Shown here piece by piece: positions 15,676-24,556 of a stretch of DNA of 64,000 nucleotides; within the stretch, counting starts at the first letter, position 1; every line of letters begins with the position of its first letter. The stretch comes from Thermohalobaculum sp039184865. GTDB lineage: Bacteria > Pseudomonadota > Alphaproteobacteria > Rhodobacterales > Rhodobacteraceae. Below the pieces are notes generated by a model that was not told the DNA's origin, did no database searches, and saw only the letters and a program-made list of their open reading frames with translations. A program made the position numbers and the translations under genes. Location of the stretch: positions 62,001 through 126,000 of the forward strand of contig JBCDAV010000001.1 in NCBI GenBank assembly GCA_039184865.1, in the 5' to 3' direction.

Positions 15676-17334
15676 ATGGGCGAGACGGGTCGTCATGCGG
15701 GCATGCTGTTGGTGGATTGCCTGCGCGAGCAAGGCGTCGAGCGGGTCTTCGCCGTGCCGGGCGAAAGCTATCTCGCCGCGCTCGACGGGATGCACGACGC
15801 GAACGACATCGAGCTCGTGCTGACCCGCCACGAGGGCGGTGCGGCTTTCATGGCAGAGGCGCACGGCAAGCTCACCGGCCAGCCCGGCATCGCCATGGTC
15901 ACACGCGGCCCCGGCGCGACCAATGCCTCGATCGGAGTTCACACGGCGATGCAGGATTCCTCGCCGATGATCCTGTTCGTCGGCCAGATCGCCACCTGGA
16001 TGCGCGATCGCGAGGCGTTTCAGGAGATCGACTACCGGGCGTTCTTCGGGCCGATCGCCAAATGGGCGACCGAGGTCGATGACCCGGCCCGCCTGCCGGA
16101 GGTCGTGAGCCGTGCGTTCCAAACGGCTCTGTCGGGACGGCCCGGTCCGGTCGTGGTCGCATTGCCGGAGGACATGATCTCGGCTGCGACCGAAGCGGCG
16201 AAGGGCGCGAAGGTCCGTGTCGCACGCCCGGCGCCGGACGCGGCGGCGGTGGACGATGCGCTGGCGATGCTGGCCGCGGCCGAACGCCCGATGGTTCTGG
16301 CGGGCGGCGGCGGATGGACCGACGCGGCACGCGGGCTTCTCAAGGGGTTTGCCGAGGCAAGCGGTCTTCCCGTTGCCTGCGTCTTCCGCTTTCAGGACCT
16401 GATGGACAACCACTCACCGAACTATGTCGGCGATGCGGGTGTCGGGATGTCGCCGCACATGAAGCAGATGATCGGCGAGGCCGATGTGATCCTGGCGCTC
16501 GGCCCGCGTTTCGGCGAGTCGACGACGGACGGATACAACCTGTTCACTGCACCGGACCCGGTGCAGAAGCTGATCCATGTCCATGCCTCGGACCGTGAGA
16601 TCGGCAAGATCTATCAGCCGGTTCTGCCGATCCATGCGCACCCGGAGAGTTTCCTTCAGGCGATCGCCGACAGGCCCTTGGCGCCAACGGATGCTCGCGA
16701 TGGTTGGACGGCACAGGGGCGGGCCGGTTACGAGGCGACCTTCGATCTTCCCGCACAGCCTGGAACCCTGGATATGGGTGCCGTGATGCGGCACCTGAAT
16801 GCTGTCCTTCCCGCAGACGCGATCCTGACGAACGGGGCCGGGAACTTCGCCATCTGGCCGAACAAGCTGTTCCGCTTTGGGCCCAATCAGCGGCTTCTGG
16901 GCCCGCAGTCCGGCGCCATGGGCGCTGGCGTGCCGGCGGCCGTGGCTGCCAAAGCGCATGACCGAAACCGCACGGTGGTCTGCTTTGCGGGTGACGGCGA
17001 CTTCCAGATGACCGGTATGGAGCTGGGCGCGGCACTGCAATCGGGCTGCCAGCCCATCGTGCTCGTTCTGAACAACGGCATGTACGGTACGATCCGGATG
17101 CATCAGGAGCGCGAATACCCGCACCGGACCGCGGGAACGGCGATCACCAACCCGGACTTCGTGCAGCTCGCGCAGGCATTCGGCTATCACGCCGAGCGGG
17201 TCAGCGAGACCGAGGAATTCGCACCGGCGTTCTCGCGGGCGACGGCTTCGGCGACCGGTGCGGTGCTCGAGTTGATGATCGATCCCGAGGCGATCACGCC
17301 GCGCGCCACGCTCAGCCAGATCCGGGGCGGCTGA
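15676..17334 (+). CDS. ThDP-dependent enzyme, acetolactate synthase-like
   Basis: A 552-residue ThDP enzyme of the acetolactate synthase/benzoylformate decarboxylase superfamily. The cofactor-activating glutamate is Glu53 in RHEGGAAFMAEA. The central domain starts near residue 190, and the ThDP/Mg motif GDGDFQMTG-(about 20)-LNNGMYG lies near 440-470. The length fits the catalytic subunit, and no regulatory ACT subunit follows, so it is more likely a catabolic decarboxylase or carboligase than biosynthetic IlvB. It faces the hyu operon with an eight-base gap, so the association could be functional. The substrate cannot be read from sequence. Confidence 0.87.
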   Translation: MGETGRHAGMLLVDCLREQGVERVFAVPGESYLAALDGMHDANDIELVLTRHEGGAAFMAEAHGKLTGQPGIAMVTRGPGATNASIGVHTAMQDSSPMILFVGQIATWMRDREAFQEIDYRAFFGPIAKWATEVDDPARLPEVVSRAFQTALSGRPGPVVVALPEDMISAATEAAKGAKVRVARPAPDAAAVDDALAMLAAAERPMVLAGGGGWTDAARGLLKGFAEASGLPVACVFRFQDLMDNHSPNYVGDAGVGMSPHMKQMIGEADVILALGPRFGESTTDGYNLFTAPDPVQKLIHVHASDREIGKIYQPVLPIHAHPESFLQAIADRPLAPTDARDGWTAQGRAGYEATFDLPAQPGTLDMGAVMRHLNAVLPADAILTNGAGNFAIWPNKLFRFGPNQRLLGPQSGAMGAGVPAAVAAKAHDRNRTVVCFAGDGDFQMTGMELGAALQSGCQPIVLVLNNGMYGTIRMHQEREYPHRTAGTAITNPDFVQLAQAFGYHAERVSETEEFAPAFSRATASATGAVLELMIDPEAITPRATLSQIRGG

Positions 17335-17342
17335 CGCGTCGC

Positions 17343-18314
17343 TCAATAGCCCCGGACGGGATTGACGACGTTGACCAGCGGCTCGCCGGCGATCCAGCGC
17401 TCGAGGTTGTCGAGGAACATCTGGAAAGATACGCCCTCCCAGCCGTCGTAGACCGAGGAGGAATGCGGCGAGATCAGAACGTTCGGCATGGGCCAGAGCG
17501 GGCTGCTCTCCGGCAGTGGTTCGGTCTCGAACACATCGAGGATTGCGGCGCCGACATGCCCGCGGTCGAGTGCCGCCGCGAGGGCTGTCTGATCGACGAC
17601 CGAGCCGCGCGACACGTCGCCGATGATCACGCCCGGTTTCATCGCGGCAATCTCATTCGCACCGATCAGATGACGCGTCGCAGCCGTGAGCGGCGTGCAG
17701 ATGGCGATGAAGTCGGCCCGCGGGAGAAGCGCGGGAAGATCGGCTGCGGCGTGAACCTTGTCGACATGCTCCATCGGACGCGGCGTTGCTCGGGTGCCGA
17801 GAACGGTCATGCCGAACGCTTTTGCCCGTGCCGCGATGGCCCGGCCGGTATGGCCGAGCCCGATGATCAACATGGTTTGGCCCTTGAGCGGGCGCATCGG
17901 GCGCGGATCCCAGCGCCGTGCCGCCTGATCGGTCTGCAGACTGGCGACGCCCAGTGTGAAGTGGAGAAAGCCGCCGAGGATGTATTCAGCCATCATCTCG
18001 GCTGCGACGCCGGCGGCGTTGGTGACGGTCGTTTGTGCCGGATCCCAGGTGCCGAAATGGTCGGTGCCGACCCCGCCGTTCGAAATCCACTTCGGGCCGC
18101 CTTCGTCGAATAAGGCTTCTCGCGGAAAACCGGGCGTCCCCGCAAACCGGACCGAGTAGACGACTTCTGGCCGGAACTGCGCGACCGTGTCGGGCAGGTC
18201 CTCATAAGTTCGACATTCCGCGCAGGCGGCATCGGGAAACCGGGTGCGCAAGGCGTCGGCCAGCGAGTCTGTTTCGGAGTTGTGCAGAAGGACCCTGGGA
18301 TTTGGTCGGCTCAT
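17343..18314 (-). CDS. D-2-hydroxyacid dehydrogenase (glyoxylate/hydroxypyruvate reductase-like)
   Basis: A 323-residue NAD(P)-dependent D-isomer 2-hydroxyacid dehydrogenase. The Rossmann motif GLGHTGRAIAARA lies mid-protein. The catalytic arginine is in VSRGSVVD, the glutamate in DVFETEPLP and the histidine in ISPHSSSV, all in proper order. It is last in the four-gene hyu operon, with its start overlapping the racemase stop by four bases. Family is certain; substrate, perhaps a 2-oxo acid released by the pathway, is inferred. Confidence 0.88.
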   Translation of the reverse strand: MSRPNPRVLLHNSETDSLADALRTRFPDAACAECRTYEDLPDTVAQFRPEVVYSVRFAGTPGFPREALFDEGGPKWISNGGVGTDHFGTWDPAQTTVTNAAGVAAEMMAEYILGGFLHFTLGVASLQTDQAARRWDPRPMRPLKGQTMLIIGLGHTGRAIAARAKAFGMTVLGTRATPRPMEHVDKVHAAADLPALLPRADFIAICTPLTAATRHLIGANEIAAMKPGVIIGDVSRGSVVDQTALAAALDRGHVGAAILDVFETEPLPESSPLWPMPNVLISPHSSSVYDGWEGVSFQMFLDNLERWIAGEPLVNVVNPVRGY

Positions 18315-19054
18315 CTTCGTACATCCTGCAGCAAGCGGCCGAAGCCGGGGAGCGGATCGGCGATCTTCAAGTGCTGAAGCGCCTGGAACAGCATCGCCTG
18401 GTTCGAGGTGATGACCGGCTTGCCCGTGGCCGTCTCCAGCCGCGCGATGGCCTCTACCGCACGCATATCGGTGCAGGACAGAACCAGCGCCTGCGCCGCG
18501 ACGTGATCGGCGCCCATCCCAAGCTGGAACACGGCTTCGGGGTCGAGGGCGCCTTGCCCAGTGTTGTCGAGTGTCTCGGTTACCTCGGACCGTTGGACGG
18601 TTCGGAACCCCATGCGCGCGAGGAAATCCACGGCCATGTCGTTGATCGCCGGAACATAGGGCGAGGCGAAGCCAATGGTGTTCACGCCCAGCGCCGCCAG
18701 CGCACGCACCAGCGCCCCTGCTGCTGTCACGGTTCCGGCACCGCTGGCTGATCGGATGCGCTCGGCCAGTGCCCGGTCGAAGTCGGGGCCGTGGGTCAGG
18801 GTCGCGGACGTGCAGCCGTACAGCACCACGTCCGGTCTTGCCCCCATCAGTAGGTGCAGCGGATCGTCGAGATCAGCGGCTCCGAGACCCTGCATCTGAG
18901 CCTCGTCCGGGATCTCGTCCTCATCGTAACCGCCGAGGCGCGCTGTATGGATCGCAACACCGTCCGGGCACATCAGCGCCAGGTCGGGTTCCAGATTGGT
19001 GTTGGTGAATGGGACCAGAACACCCAGCCGGGCGCGACCGCGGGATTGTTTCAT
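18311..19054 (-). CDS. Asp/Glu racemase superfamily protein, maleate isomerase-like
   Basis: A 247-residue protein of the aspartate/hydantoin racemase and maleate isomerase superfamily. The two catalytic cysteines are visible as Cys81 in LYGCTSAT and Cys194 in LSCTDMRA, with a TNTNLEPD phosphate- or carboxylate-binding loop near 17-24. Arylmalonate decarboxylase-type relatives have only one of these cysteines, so isomerase or racemase chemistry is more likely. It overlaps both neighbours by four bases in the hyu operon. Confidence 0.87.
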   Translation of the reverse strand: MKQSRGRARLGVLVPFTNTNLEPDLALMCPDGVAIHTARLGGYDEDEIPDEAQMQGLGAADLDDPLHLLMGARPDVVLYGCTSATLTHGPDFDRALAERIRSASGAGTVTAAGALVRALAALGVNTIGFASPYVPAINDMAVDFLARMGFRTVQRSEVTETLDNTGQGALDPEAVFQLGMGADHVAAQALVLSCTDMRAVEAIARLETATGKPVITSNQAMLFQALQHLKIADPLPGFGRLLQDVRR

Positions 19055-20670
19055 GGCGTTGCCTCCGTGGTCAGACCTGCCTCAAGGTCTTGTTCAATGG
19101 CGTCCGGATTGCGATCCTCGGGCGGGCCGAAACCACCGCCGCCCGGTGTCTCGAAGATCAGTGTCTCGCCCGCCGGAATACGGATCTCGCCCTTGCCGGG
19201 CAGGTCGGGACCGTCATGCCCCAGACGGATACGCCCCGGCGCACCGTCGAGGCCACCATGACGACCGCGCGCCGGCGTCCGGACCCGTTCAACCGAAAGA
19301 AACAGCAGGATATCCTGGTCTCTCGACGAAAGCTCGATCCTCTGGCCAAGACCGCCGCGCATCCGGCCCGCGCCGCCGGAATCCGCTCTCAATTCACGCC
19401 GGTGGAACAGAACCGGCGCGACGGCCTCGGTCGTTTCAATCTGGCTGCCCCAGACGCCGCTGGGGAAGGCGGTGGCAGAAAGCCCGTCGAGGCCCGGACG
19501 GGCGCCGGTCCCGCCATTGAAGACCAGTTCGAGCGCGAATTGCCGATCGCCCCTGTCGGCGGCGTCGGGTGCGTGGCGCAGCGGCAGGTCGTACATGCAG
19601 GACGCGCCCTCGGCGGGCACCGCGTCGGGCAGGGCCTGCGACAGGCAGCCATAGACCAGATCCGGCGTCATCTGGCCGAGCGTGTGGCGCATGGCAACGG
19701 GTGCCGGCGGCTGGGCGTTGAGGATGCAGCCCTTGGGGGCCGTCACGCGGAACGGCTCGAGCGAACCGGCATTGTTCGGGATGTCCGGTCCGATAATGCA
19801 GCGGAGCGCGAAGACGGAATAGGCTGCGGCATAGTTCAGCGGCACGTTGATGCCCTTGCCAACGCAGGCGGCCGTGCCGTCGAAATCGAGCAACACGTGA
19901 TCGTCGGCGATCGTCAGAGTTGCGTGCAGGTCGATCGGCGTCTCGTAACCGTCGACGGTCAGGATGTTGTGCCAGGTTCCCTTGGGCAGACCGGCAATCG
20001 CGTCGAGCGTGCCGCGCCGCGATGTCCCGATGATGAACTCCGAGAGCGCGTCGAGAGTTTCGAGACCGAACTCTGTCATCATCTCGGTCAGACGCGCGGC
20101 ACCGGTCTCGCAGCAGGCGATCAGCGCGTAGATGTCGCCCTCGTTGGCGATCGGCTCGCGGGAGTTGGCCTTCACGATGTCGAGAAGCAGCGCGTTGACC
20201 TCGCCGGCATCGACCAGCTTGCAGGGCGGGATCAGCAGGCCCTCATCGTAGATATCCGCACCCTCCGGTCCCATGCCGCGCCCGCCGAGATCGACGAGAT
20301 GCGAGGTGCACGCGGTGAAGCCGATCACCCGGTTGCCGTGGAACACCGGCATCATCAGCAGAAAATCGTTGAGGTGGCCCGACGCGATCCACGGATCGTT
20401 CGTCATGTAGATGTCGCCGGGGCGCATGGTCTGCGTCGGAAAGCGCGCGGCGAGGGTCTTCACGGCCTCGGCCATCGTGTTGATGTGCCCCGGCGTTCCC
20501 GTGACCGCCTGCGCCAGCATCCGGCCCTGGGCATCGAAGATCCCGGCCGAGATGTCACCGCATTCCCGCACGATCGGGCTGAAAGCCGCGCGGATCAGGG
20601 CCTGGCCCTGCTCCTCAACCACGGCGAGCAGGCGGTTCCACATGACATGCAGGCGGGTGTTGGAGGTCAT
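19051..20670 (-). CDS. hyuB: Hydantoinase/oxoprolinase subunit B
   Basis: A 539-residue HyuB-type subunit of ATP-dependent hydantoinases, 5-oxoprolinases and acetone/acetophenone carboxylase relatives. Typical motifs are FSPIVRECGDISAGIFDAQG near the start, GDIYMTNDPW, and glycine-rich FETPGGGGFGPPEDR at the end. It requires HyuA and is coupled to it by a four-base overlap. Full-length. Whether the substrate is a hydantoin, 5-oxoproline or another cyclic amide is not decidable here. Confidence 0.94.
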   Translation of the reverse strand: MTSNTRLHVMWNRLLAVVEEQGQALIRAAFSPIVRECGDISAGIFDAQGRMLAQAVTGTPGHINTMAEAVKTLAARFPTQTMRPGDIYMTNDPWIASGHLNDFLLMMPVFHGNRVIGFTACTSHLVDLGGRGMGPEGADIYDEGLLIPPCKLVDAGEVNALLLDIVKANSREPIANEGDIYALIACCETGAARLTEMMTEFGLETLDALSEFIIGTSRRGTLDAIAGLPKGTWHNILTVDGYETPIDLHATLTIADDHVLLDFDGTAACVGKGINVPLNYAAAYSVFALRCIIGPDIPNNAGSLEPFRVTAPKGCILNAQPPAPVAMRHTLGQMTPDLVYGCLSQALPDAVPAEGASCMYDLPLRHAPDAADRGDRQFALELVFNGGTGARPGLDGLSATAFPSGVWGSQIETTEAVAPVLFHRRELRADSGGAGRMRGGLGQRIELSSRDQDILLFLSVERVRTPARGRHGGLDGAPGRIRLGHDGPDLPGKGEIRIPAGETLIFETPGGGGFGPPEDRNPDAIEQDLEAGLTTEATP

Positions 20671-22766
20671 GTCTCGGGCTCCTCGGTCCGGATCATCCAG
20701 ATGTTGCCATGGGCGTCGATTGTGGCGGTGAAATCGGCGCTGACCAGCGTCGTGGTCTGCGGCTCGGCGATCAGGGCGGGGCCGGGGATGCGATCTCCCG
20801 AAGCGAGAGCGGCGCGCTCATGGATGGCTGCCTCGCGCCATGCGCCGGTGACGTCGCACAGGATCGGGCGTGAGACCGTTGTCGTTTTCAGAGTGGATTC
20901 GGTGCTCGACCGGCTGGCCGTATGGTCCGGCGCGGGCGCAGAGACCGAGAGCGCCCAGTTCAGAATCTCGATCGTCATGCCGGGCACCGTGCGTCGGAAC
21001 TGGCGGCGATATTCGGCTTCGAACGCGTCCCGGAGCGCGGGCAAATCGTCGCCGGAGATGATGCCATCGGGCAGGGGGATTTCGATCTCGTGGCCCTGAC
21101 CGTGATAGCGCATGAAGGCGACGCGCCGGGTCGTGAGTTCTGCCGCGGGTGCGCCTTTGCGCACGACGTCGCGGGCTTCCTGCGCCATGGCATCGAGGAA
21201 ACGGTTCAGCCCGTCGAGGTCGAGTTGCTCCAGGGTCGCATACCGCGAACGGACGATCTCGAACGAGACCGGCGCAAAAAGGAAACCGACGGCCGAGCCG
21301 ACGCCCGGGTCGCGCGGGATCAGGATGCGGCGAACCTGTGCGCGGCGGGCAACGCGGGTTGCGTGCAAGGGGCCGTTGCCGCCGAAGGCGATCATCAGCC
21401 GGGTGCCGAGATCCTTGCCCGACTCGACCGCGTGGATCCGGCCCGCACTTGCCATGGCCTCGTCGACGATCTCTGACACACCTAAGGCGGCGCGGTCAGC
21501 CTCCAGCCCGAGAACATTGCCGACATCCCGGGTCAGCGCCGTGGCGGAGGCGTCAGGATCGATCGCCAGGCGGCCCTCGGCGAAGCTTTCGGGATCGATC
21601 AGGCCGAGCGCAATGTCCGCGTCGGTGACCGTCGGTTGCGTGCCGCCCTTGCCGAACGCGGCGGGGCCGGGATCCGAGCCTGCGCTGTGCGGCCCGACGG
21701 TGAGGCGCCCGAGCCGGTCGACGGCGGCGATCGAGCCGCCGCCCGCCCCGATCTCGATCATCTCGATCACCGGAATCCGAACCGGCATGCCTGAACCCTT
21801 GATGAAGCGCGCCGCGCGGGCGATCTCGAAGGTTCGCGCGGTCTGCGGCCGCTGGTTGTCGATCAGGCAGAGCTTTGCGGTCGTGCCACCCATGTCGAAT
21901 GACAGGACCTGATCCGAACCGGTTTCGGCAGCGATACGGGCGGCGAGGATCGCTCCGCCAGCCGGGCCGGATTCGACCAGGCGGATCGGCAGGCGCGCCG
22001 CCGTCTCGATCGTCGTCATCCCGCCGCCCGCGGTCATCATCAGGAGCGGACAGGTCAGCCCCTCGGCCTCGAAGCGCTGCGAGAAGTCCCTCAGGTACGA
22101 CGCCATCAGTGGCTGGATGTAGGCATTTGCGATCGTGGTGCAGAGCCGGTCAAACTCGCGGGCCTCCGGGCTGACCTCGTGGCTGAGCGAAATGACGAGA
22201 TCCGGCATTTCGGTTGCAAGCAGGTCGCGCAGGCGCTGCTCGTGTGCCGGATTGGCATAGGCGTGCAGCAGGCAGATCGCTACGGCATCGATCCGTGCGG
22301 CGCGCAGCTTCTCGGCGAGATCGGGAACGGCCGCGTCGTCGAGCGGGTTCGGCTCGCGCCCCTGCGCATCTATCCGCCCGGCGATGGTGAAGGCGTGTTT
22401 GCGCGGAACGATCAGGTCGGGTTTCTCGAGGTTGATGGCGTACTGGCTGTAGCGTCGCTCGTAGGCGATCTCGAGGATATCGCGAAACCCTTCGGTCGTG
22501 ATCGTCGCAACCCGCGCGCCGCGCCGCTCGATCAGCGCGTTCGTGGCGAGCGTCGTGCCGTGGATGAAGCCCGTGATCTCGCTCCACTGCCTGCCACCAC
22601 AGGTCAGAACATCGCGCGCGCCTGCCAGCGCACCCAGCGCCGGGGCCGTCGGCGTGGTCGCGGTTTTTGCCGTGGCGAGAATATCCTGAGCGCCGTCCAT
22701 CAGGACGGTGTCGGTAAAGGTGCCGCCGATATCGATGGCGAGACGCAAGTCGTCAGGTGCGGTCAT
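20667..22766 (-). CDS. hyuA: Hydantoinase/oxoprolinase subunit A
   Basis: A 699-residue ATP-binding subunit with an actin/ASKHA fold. The N-terminal phosphate loop is LAIDIGGTFTDTVL, followed by FIHGTTLATNALIERRGARV, and the central SFDMGGTTAKLCLID and LVESGPAGGAIL motifs complete the nucleotide site. It phosphorylates the substrate amide during ATP-driven ring opening with HyuB. It is first in the operon hyuA-hyuB-racemase-dehydrogenase. No strong ribosome site is visible before the ATG at 22766, but the family start fits. Confidence 0.94.
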   Translation of the reverse strand: MTAPDDLRLAIDIGGTFTDTVLMDGAQDILATAKTATTPTAPALGALAGARDVLTCGGRQWSEITGFIHGTTLATNALIERRGARVATITTEGFRDILEIAYERRYSQYAINLEKPDLIVPRKHAFTIAGRIDAQGREPNPLDDAAVPDLAEKLRAARIDAVAICLLHAYANPAHEQRLRDLLATEMPDLVISLSHEVSPEAREFDRLCTTIANAYIQPLMASYLRDFSQRFEAEGLTCPLLMMTAGGGMTTIETAARLPIRLVESGPAGGAILAARIAAETGSDQVLSFDMGGTTAKLCLIDNQRPQTARTFEIARAARFIKGSGMPVRIPVIEMIEIGAGGGSIAAVDRLGRLTVGPHSAGSDPGPAAFGKGGTQPTVTDADIALGLIDPESFAEGRLAIDPDASATALTRDVGNVLGLEADRAALGVSEIVDEAMASAGRIHAVESGKDLGTRLMIAFGGNGPLHATRVARRAQVRRILIPRDPGVGSAVGFLFAPVSFEIVRSRYATLEQLDLDGLNRFLDAMAQEARDVVRKGAPAAELTTRRVAFMRYHGQGHEIEIPLPDGIISGDDLPALRDAFEAEYRRQFRRTVPGMTIEILNWALSVSAPAPDHTASRSSTESTLKTTTVSRPILCDVTGAWREAAIHERAALASGDRIPGPALIAEPQTTTLVSADFTATIDAHGNIWMIRTEEPET

Positions 22767-23301
22767 GTTCGGTGTGTGGTCGGAGAAAGAAACGTCGGAT
22801 CACTGGCGCGCGGCGCCGGATTTCTGCGTCAGGCGACGAGGTCACACCCCGTCGAGCGTCGCAGTGTCGCGATGGTGAGCGTGTCGCGCATCACGGATGT
22901 CCCTTCAGGCTCCAAGCGCGGAGTTAGACAGTTCGATGGTCGAGCGTCAACGCGATTCGGACGCTCCCGGATGAGGCACGGGCTAACTCCGCTTCACCCG
23001 CGAGGCAGCGGTGCGGGCTCGGGAGTTTTCAGGAATCGGAGGTCGCGCATGCGAACTCACGAACGTCCGCCGCGTGGTTCGTGCTGGTTCACGACGCAGG
23101 GACAAAGCCATTACACCGTTTTCGCCTTGGACCAGAGAAAGCAGCGGTAACATGCGTGCGTATCTACCCGCGGAACGTGAGCGTAGCGTTGCGAACCTCC
23201 CCATGGCCGTTCGTCCTGGCTGCTTTCGATCACTCACCGTGAACGGCGTTCAAGGCTGGCAGGTCCGGATCACTCTCTAAGTTCCGGCCTCAGCCCCCGT
23301 T
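22767..23301. other. Intergenic region upstream of hyuA, no gene recognised
   Basis: These 535 bases lie between hyuA and the end of the CueR/HmrR-like gene, both on the minus strand. They should contain the hyu promoter. I found no RNA gene, strong repeat or plausible coding frame; the open frames present are short and of shadow-like composition. Confidence 0.5.
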
Positions 23302-23694
23302 TCAGCTGGTCCCGGCAAATCCGGACAGGATCGGACAGTCGGGCCGGTCATCGCCGCGACAGGACGTGACCAGATGTGACAGATCGTCCTTCAGCGCCTG
23401 AAGTTCCCGCATCTTGCTGTCGATGTCATCGAGGCGCGCCTGAGCGATCTGCTTGACGTCGGCCGAGGACCGGTTGCGATCCTCATAGAGACTCAGCAAC
23501 TCGCGGACGGCGTCGATATTGAAGCCAAAAGCCCGTGCGCGACGCACGAAGATCAGCTTGGACAGCTCGGCCTGCGTGTACTGGCGGTATCCTGCCTCGG
23601 TGCGCGCGCTGGGGACGACCAGATCGATGTCGGCATAGTACCGGACCGTCTTGATGGGCAGTCCCGACGCTTTCGATGCAGCCCCGATGTTCAT
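23302..23694 (-). CDS. hmrR: CueR/HmrR-type copper-responsive MerR regulator
   Basis: A 130-residue MerR activator that senses Cu(I), Ag(I) or Au(I). The N-terminal HTH (IGAASKASGLPIKTVRYYADIDL) leads to a long dimer helix and the metal loop Cys112-RGDDRPD-Cys120, with the seven-residue spacing of CueR. Ser77, used by CueR to select monovalent ions, is present in RSSADV. The start has GGGGAGGAG at good spacing. The usual targets, a copper P-type ATPase or copper chaperone gene, are not adjacent. A matching operator dyad lies just upstream. Confidence 0.92.
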   Translation of the reverse strand: MNIGAASKASGLPIKTVRYYADIDLVVPSARTEAGYRQYTQAELSKLIFVRRARAFGFNIDAVRELLSLYEDRNRSSADVKQIAQARLDDIDSKMRELQALKDDLSHLVTSCRGDDRPDCPILSGFAGTS

Positions 23695-24002
23695 GGCTCC
23701 TCCCCGGCGTTATCTATCCAGTTTGTGGAGAGTTAAGATGCCGCCGCTGTGCGGTCAATTCCTTGCAAACCAGGTGTTTGCTTCGAACGAATTGGTTTCG
23801 CCCCACGAACTGCCAAGCTCGTCGCGGAGGTGGTCGCGAGAAAGGCGACGGCAGTCGGATCAGCAGCCGCTGCGGATCTGGATGCAGACATGCGACGCTC
23901 GCTCGACCGCAGCACGGCAAAGGCTGTTGCTTGCCGTGCTTGAGACCCAGCCTAATGTCTGTTCAAGCCTCACTTTTAGATGGCGGTCTTGAGAACGGTG
24001 GA
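23695..24002. other. Intergenic region with CueR-like operator
   Basis: 308 bases between the copper regulator and a small lipoprotein gene. Beyond the dyad at 23714-23732 I see no supported feature. A 64-codon plus-strand frame (23749-23943) has a natural-looking alanine-rich composition but no ribosome site and no family I know. Confidence 0.45.
23714..23732 (-). promoter_or_regulatory. CueR/HmrR-type operator dyad
   Basis: The arms CTATCCA and TGGAGAG are separated by five bases and pair at six of seven positions. This is the geometry of CueR boxes (CCTTCCA-N5-TGGAAGG), placed about 20 bases ahead of the regulator start. It suggests autoregulation. No protein-DNA data were available. Confidence 0.5.
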
Positions 24003-24188
24003 ATGCGCAGAAGCCCTCGACGATCCTTGATGCTTTGGCTCAGCGGTCTTGCAGCCGTCATTGTGCTCGCCGGTTGTTCGCAGGGAAAGCAGCCTTCGCC
24101 GTCGCGATCCGACGGTCCAAGCCAGTACAAGATGGCCGGACCACTGGCAGATTGGCTGAACGATACCCACAGTCCGCCCGCGCGGTAA
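24003..24188 (+). CDS. Putative small lipoprotein
   Basis: A 61-residue frame starting MRRSPRRSLMLWLSGLAAVIVLAGCS: basic N terminus, hydrophobic core and a lipobox LAGC with cysteine at 25. The remaining 36 residues are polar and proline-rich, with no known domain. A weak GGTGG precedes the ATG. It is shorter than most automated annotations accept, and the call rests on the lipoprotein signal alone. It lies downstream of, and divergent from, the copper regulator. Confidence 0.45.
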   Translation: MRRSPRRSLMLWLSGLAAVIVLAGCSQGKQPSPSRSDGPSQYKMAGPLADWLNDTHSPPAR

Positions 24189-24556
24189 TCCACGTTCAAG
24201 ATCGCAAGAAGATGCTTTCGCAGGACTGCCATGGCGCGGCTCGGGTCGGTGCACGGAATTGATATCAGGGCGCGATTGCGGTGCAACGCGTCTCCTTCCC
24301 TGAACGATCACGCGTACCGTATTCCATATGGCGGAATAGTTTACGCCCTGTGGCAATCGGATCGATCAAATTTAACCAAATTAATTCAGGCGTTTAGCCA
24401 CCCTCTGCGGCTCCGGATTTTTGCATGCACGGGATCGCTCACGAAAAGCTGTGTTGTTCAGAGCGTGCCTCCTTTTAAACCCTGCGCCAGCGACCCCAGA
24501 CACTGACGGCAGCGAACACGACCACTCCGAGCGCGCCTCGGTTCCGGGGGAAAATC
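24189..24556. other. AT-richer upstream region of TonB receptor gene
   Basis: 368 bases before the TonB-dependent receptor. It includes an operator-like palindrome at 24320-24338 and an AT-rich stretch (about 24367-24390) that could be promoter or UP-element-like. No coding frame in it is convincing. Confidence 0.5.
24320..24338. promoter_or_regulatory. Operator-like palindrome TATTCC-N7-GGAATA
   Basis: Perfect six-base arms TATTCC and GGAATA flank atatggc, in which CCATATGG is itself palindromic. TTCC-N7-GGAA is the layout of several IclR-family operators. It lies about 220 bases upstream of the TonB receptor start. No IclR gene is in the window. Confidence 0.4.

Noticed and set aside
19009..21099. 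696-codon plus-strand frame opposite hyuB and hyuA
   Set aside because: The real minus-strand proteins have complete family motifs across the same bases; the frame crosses two genes.
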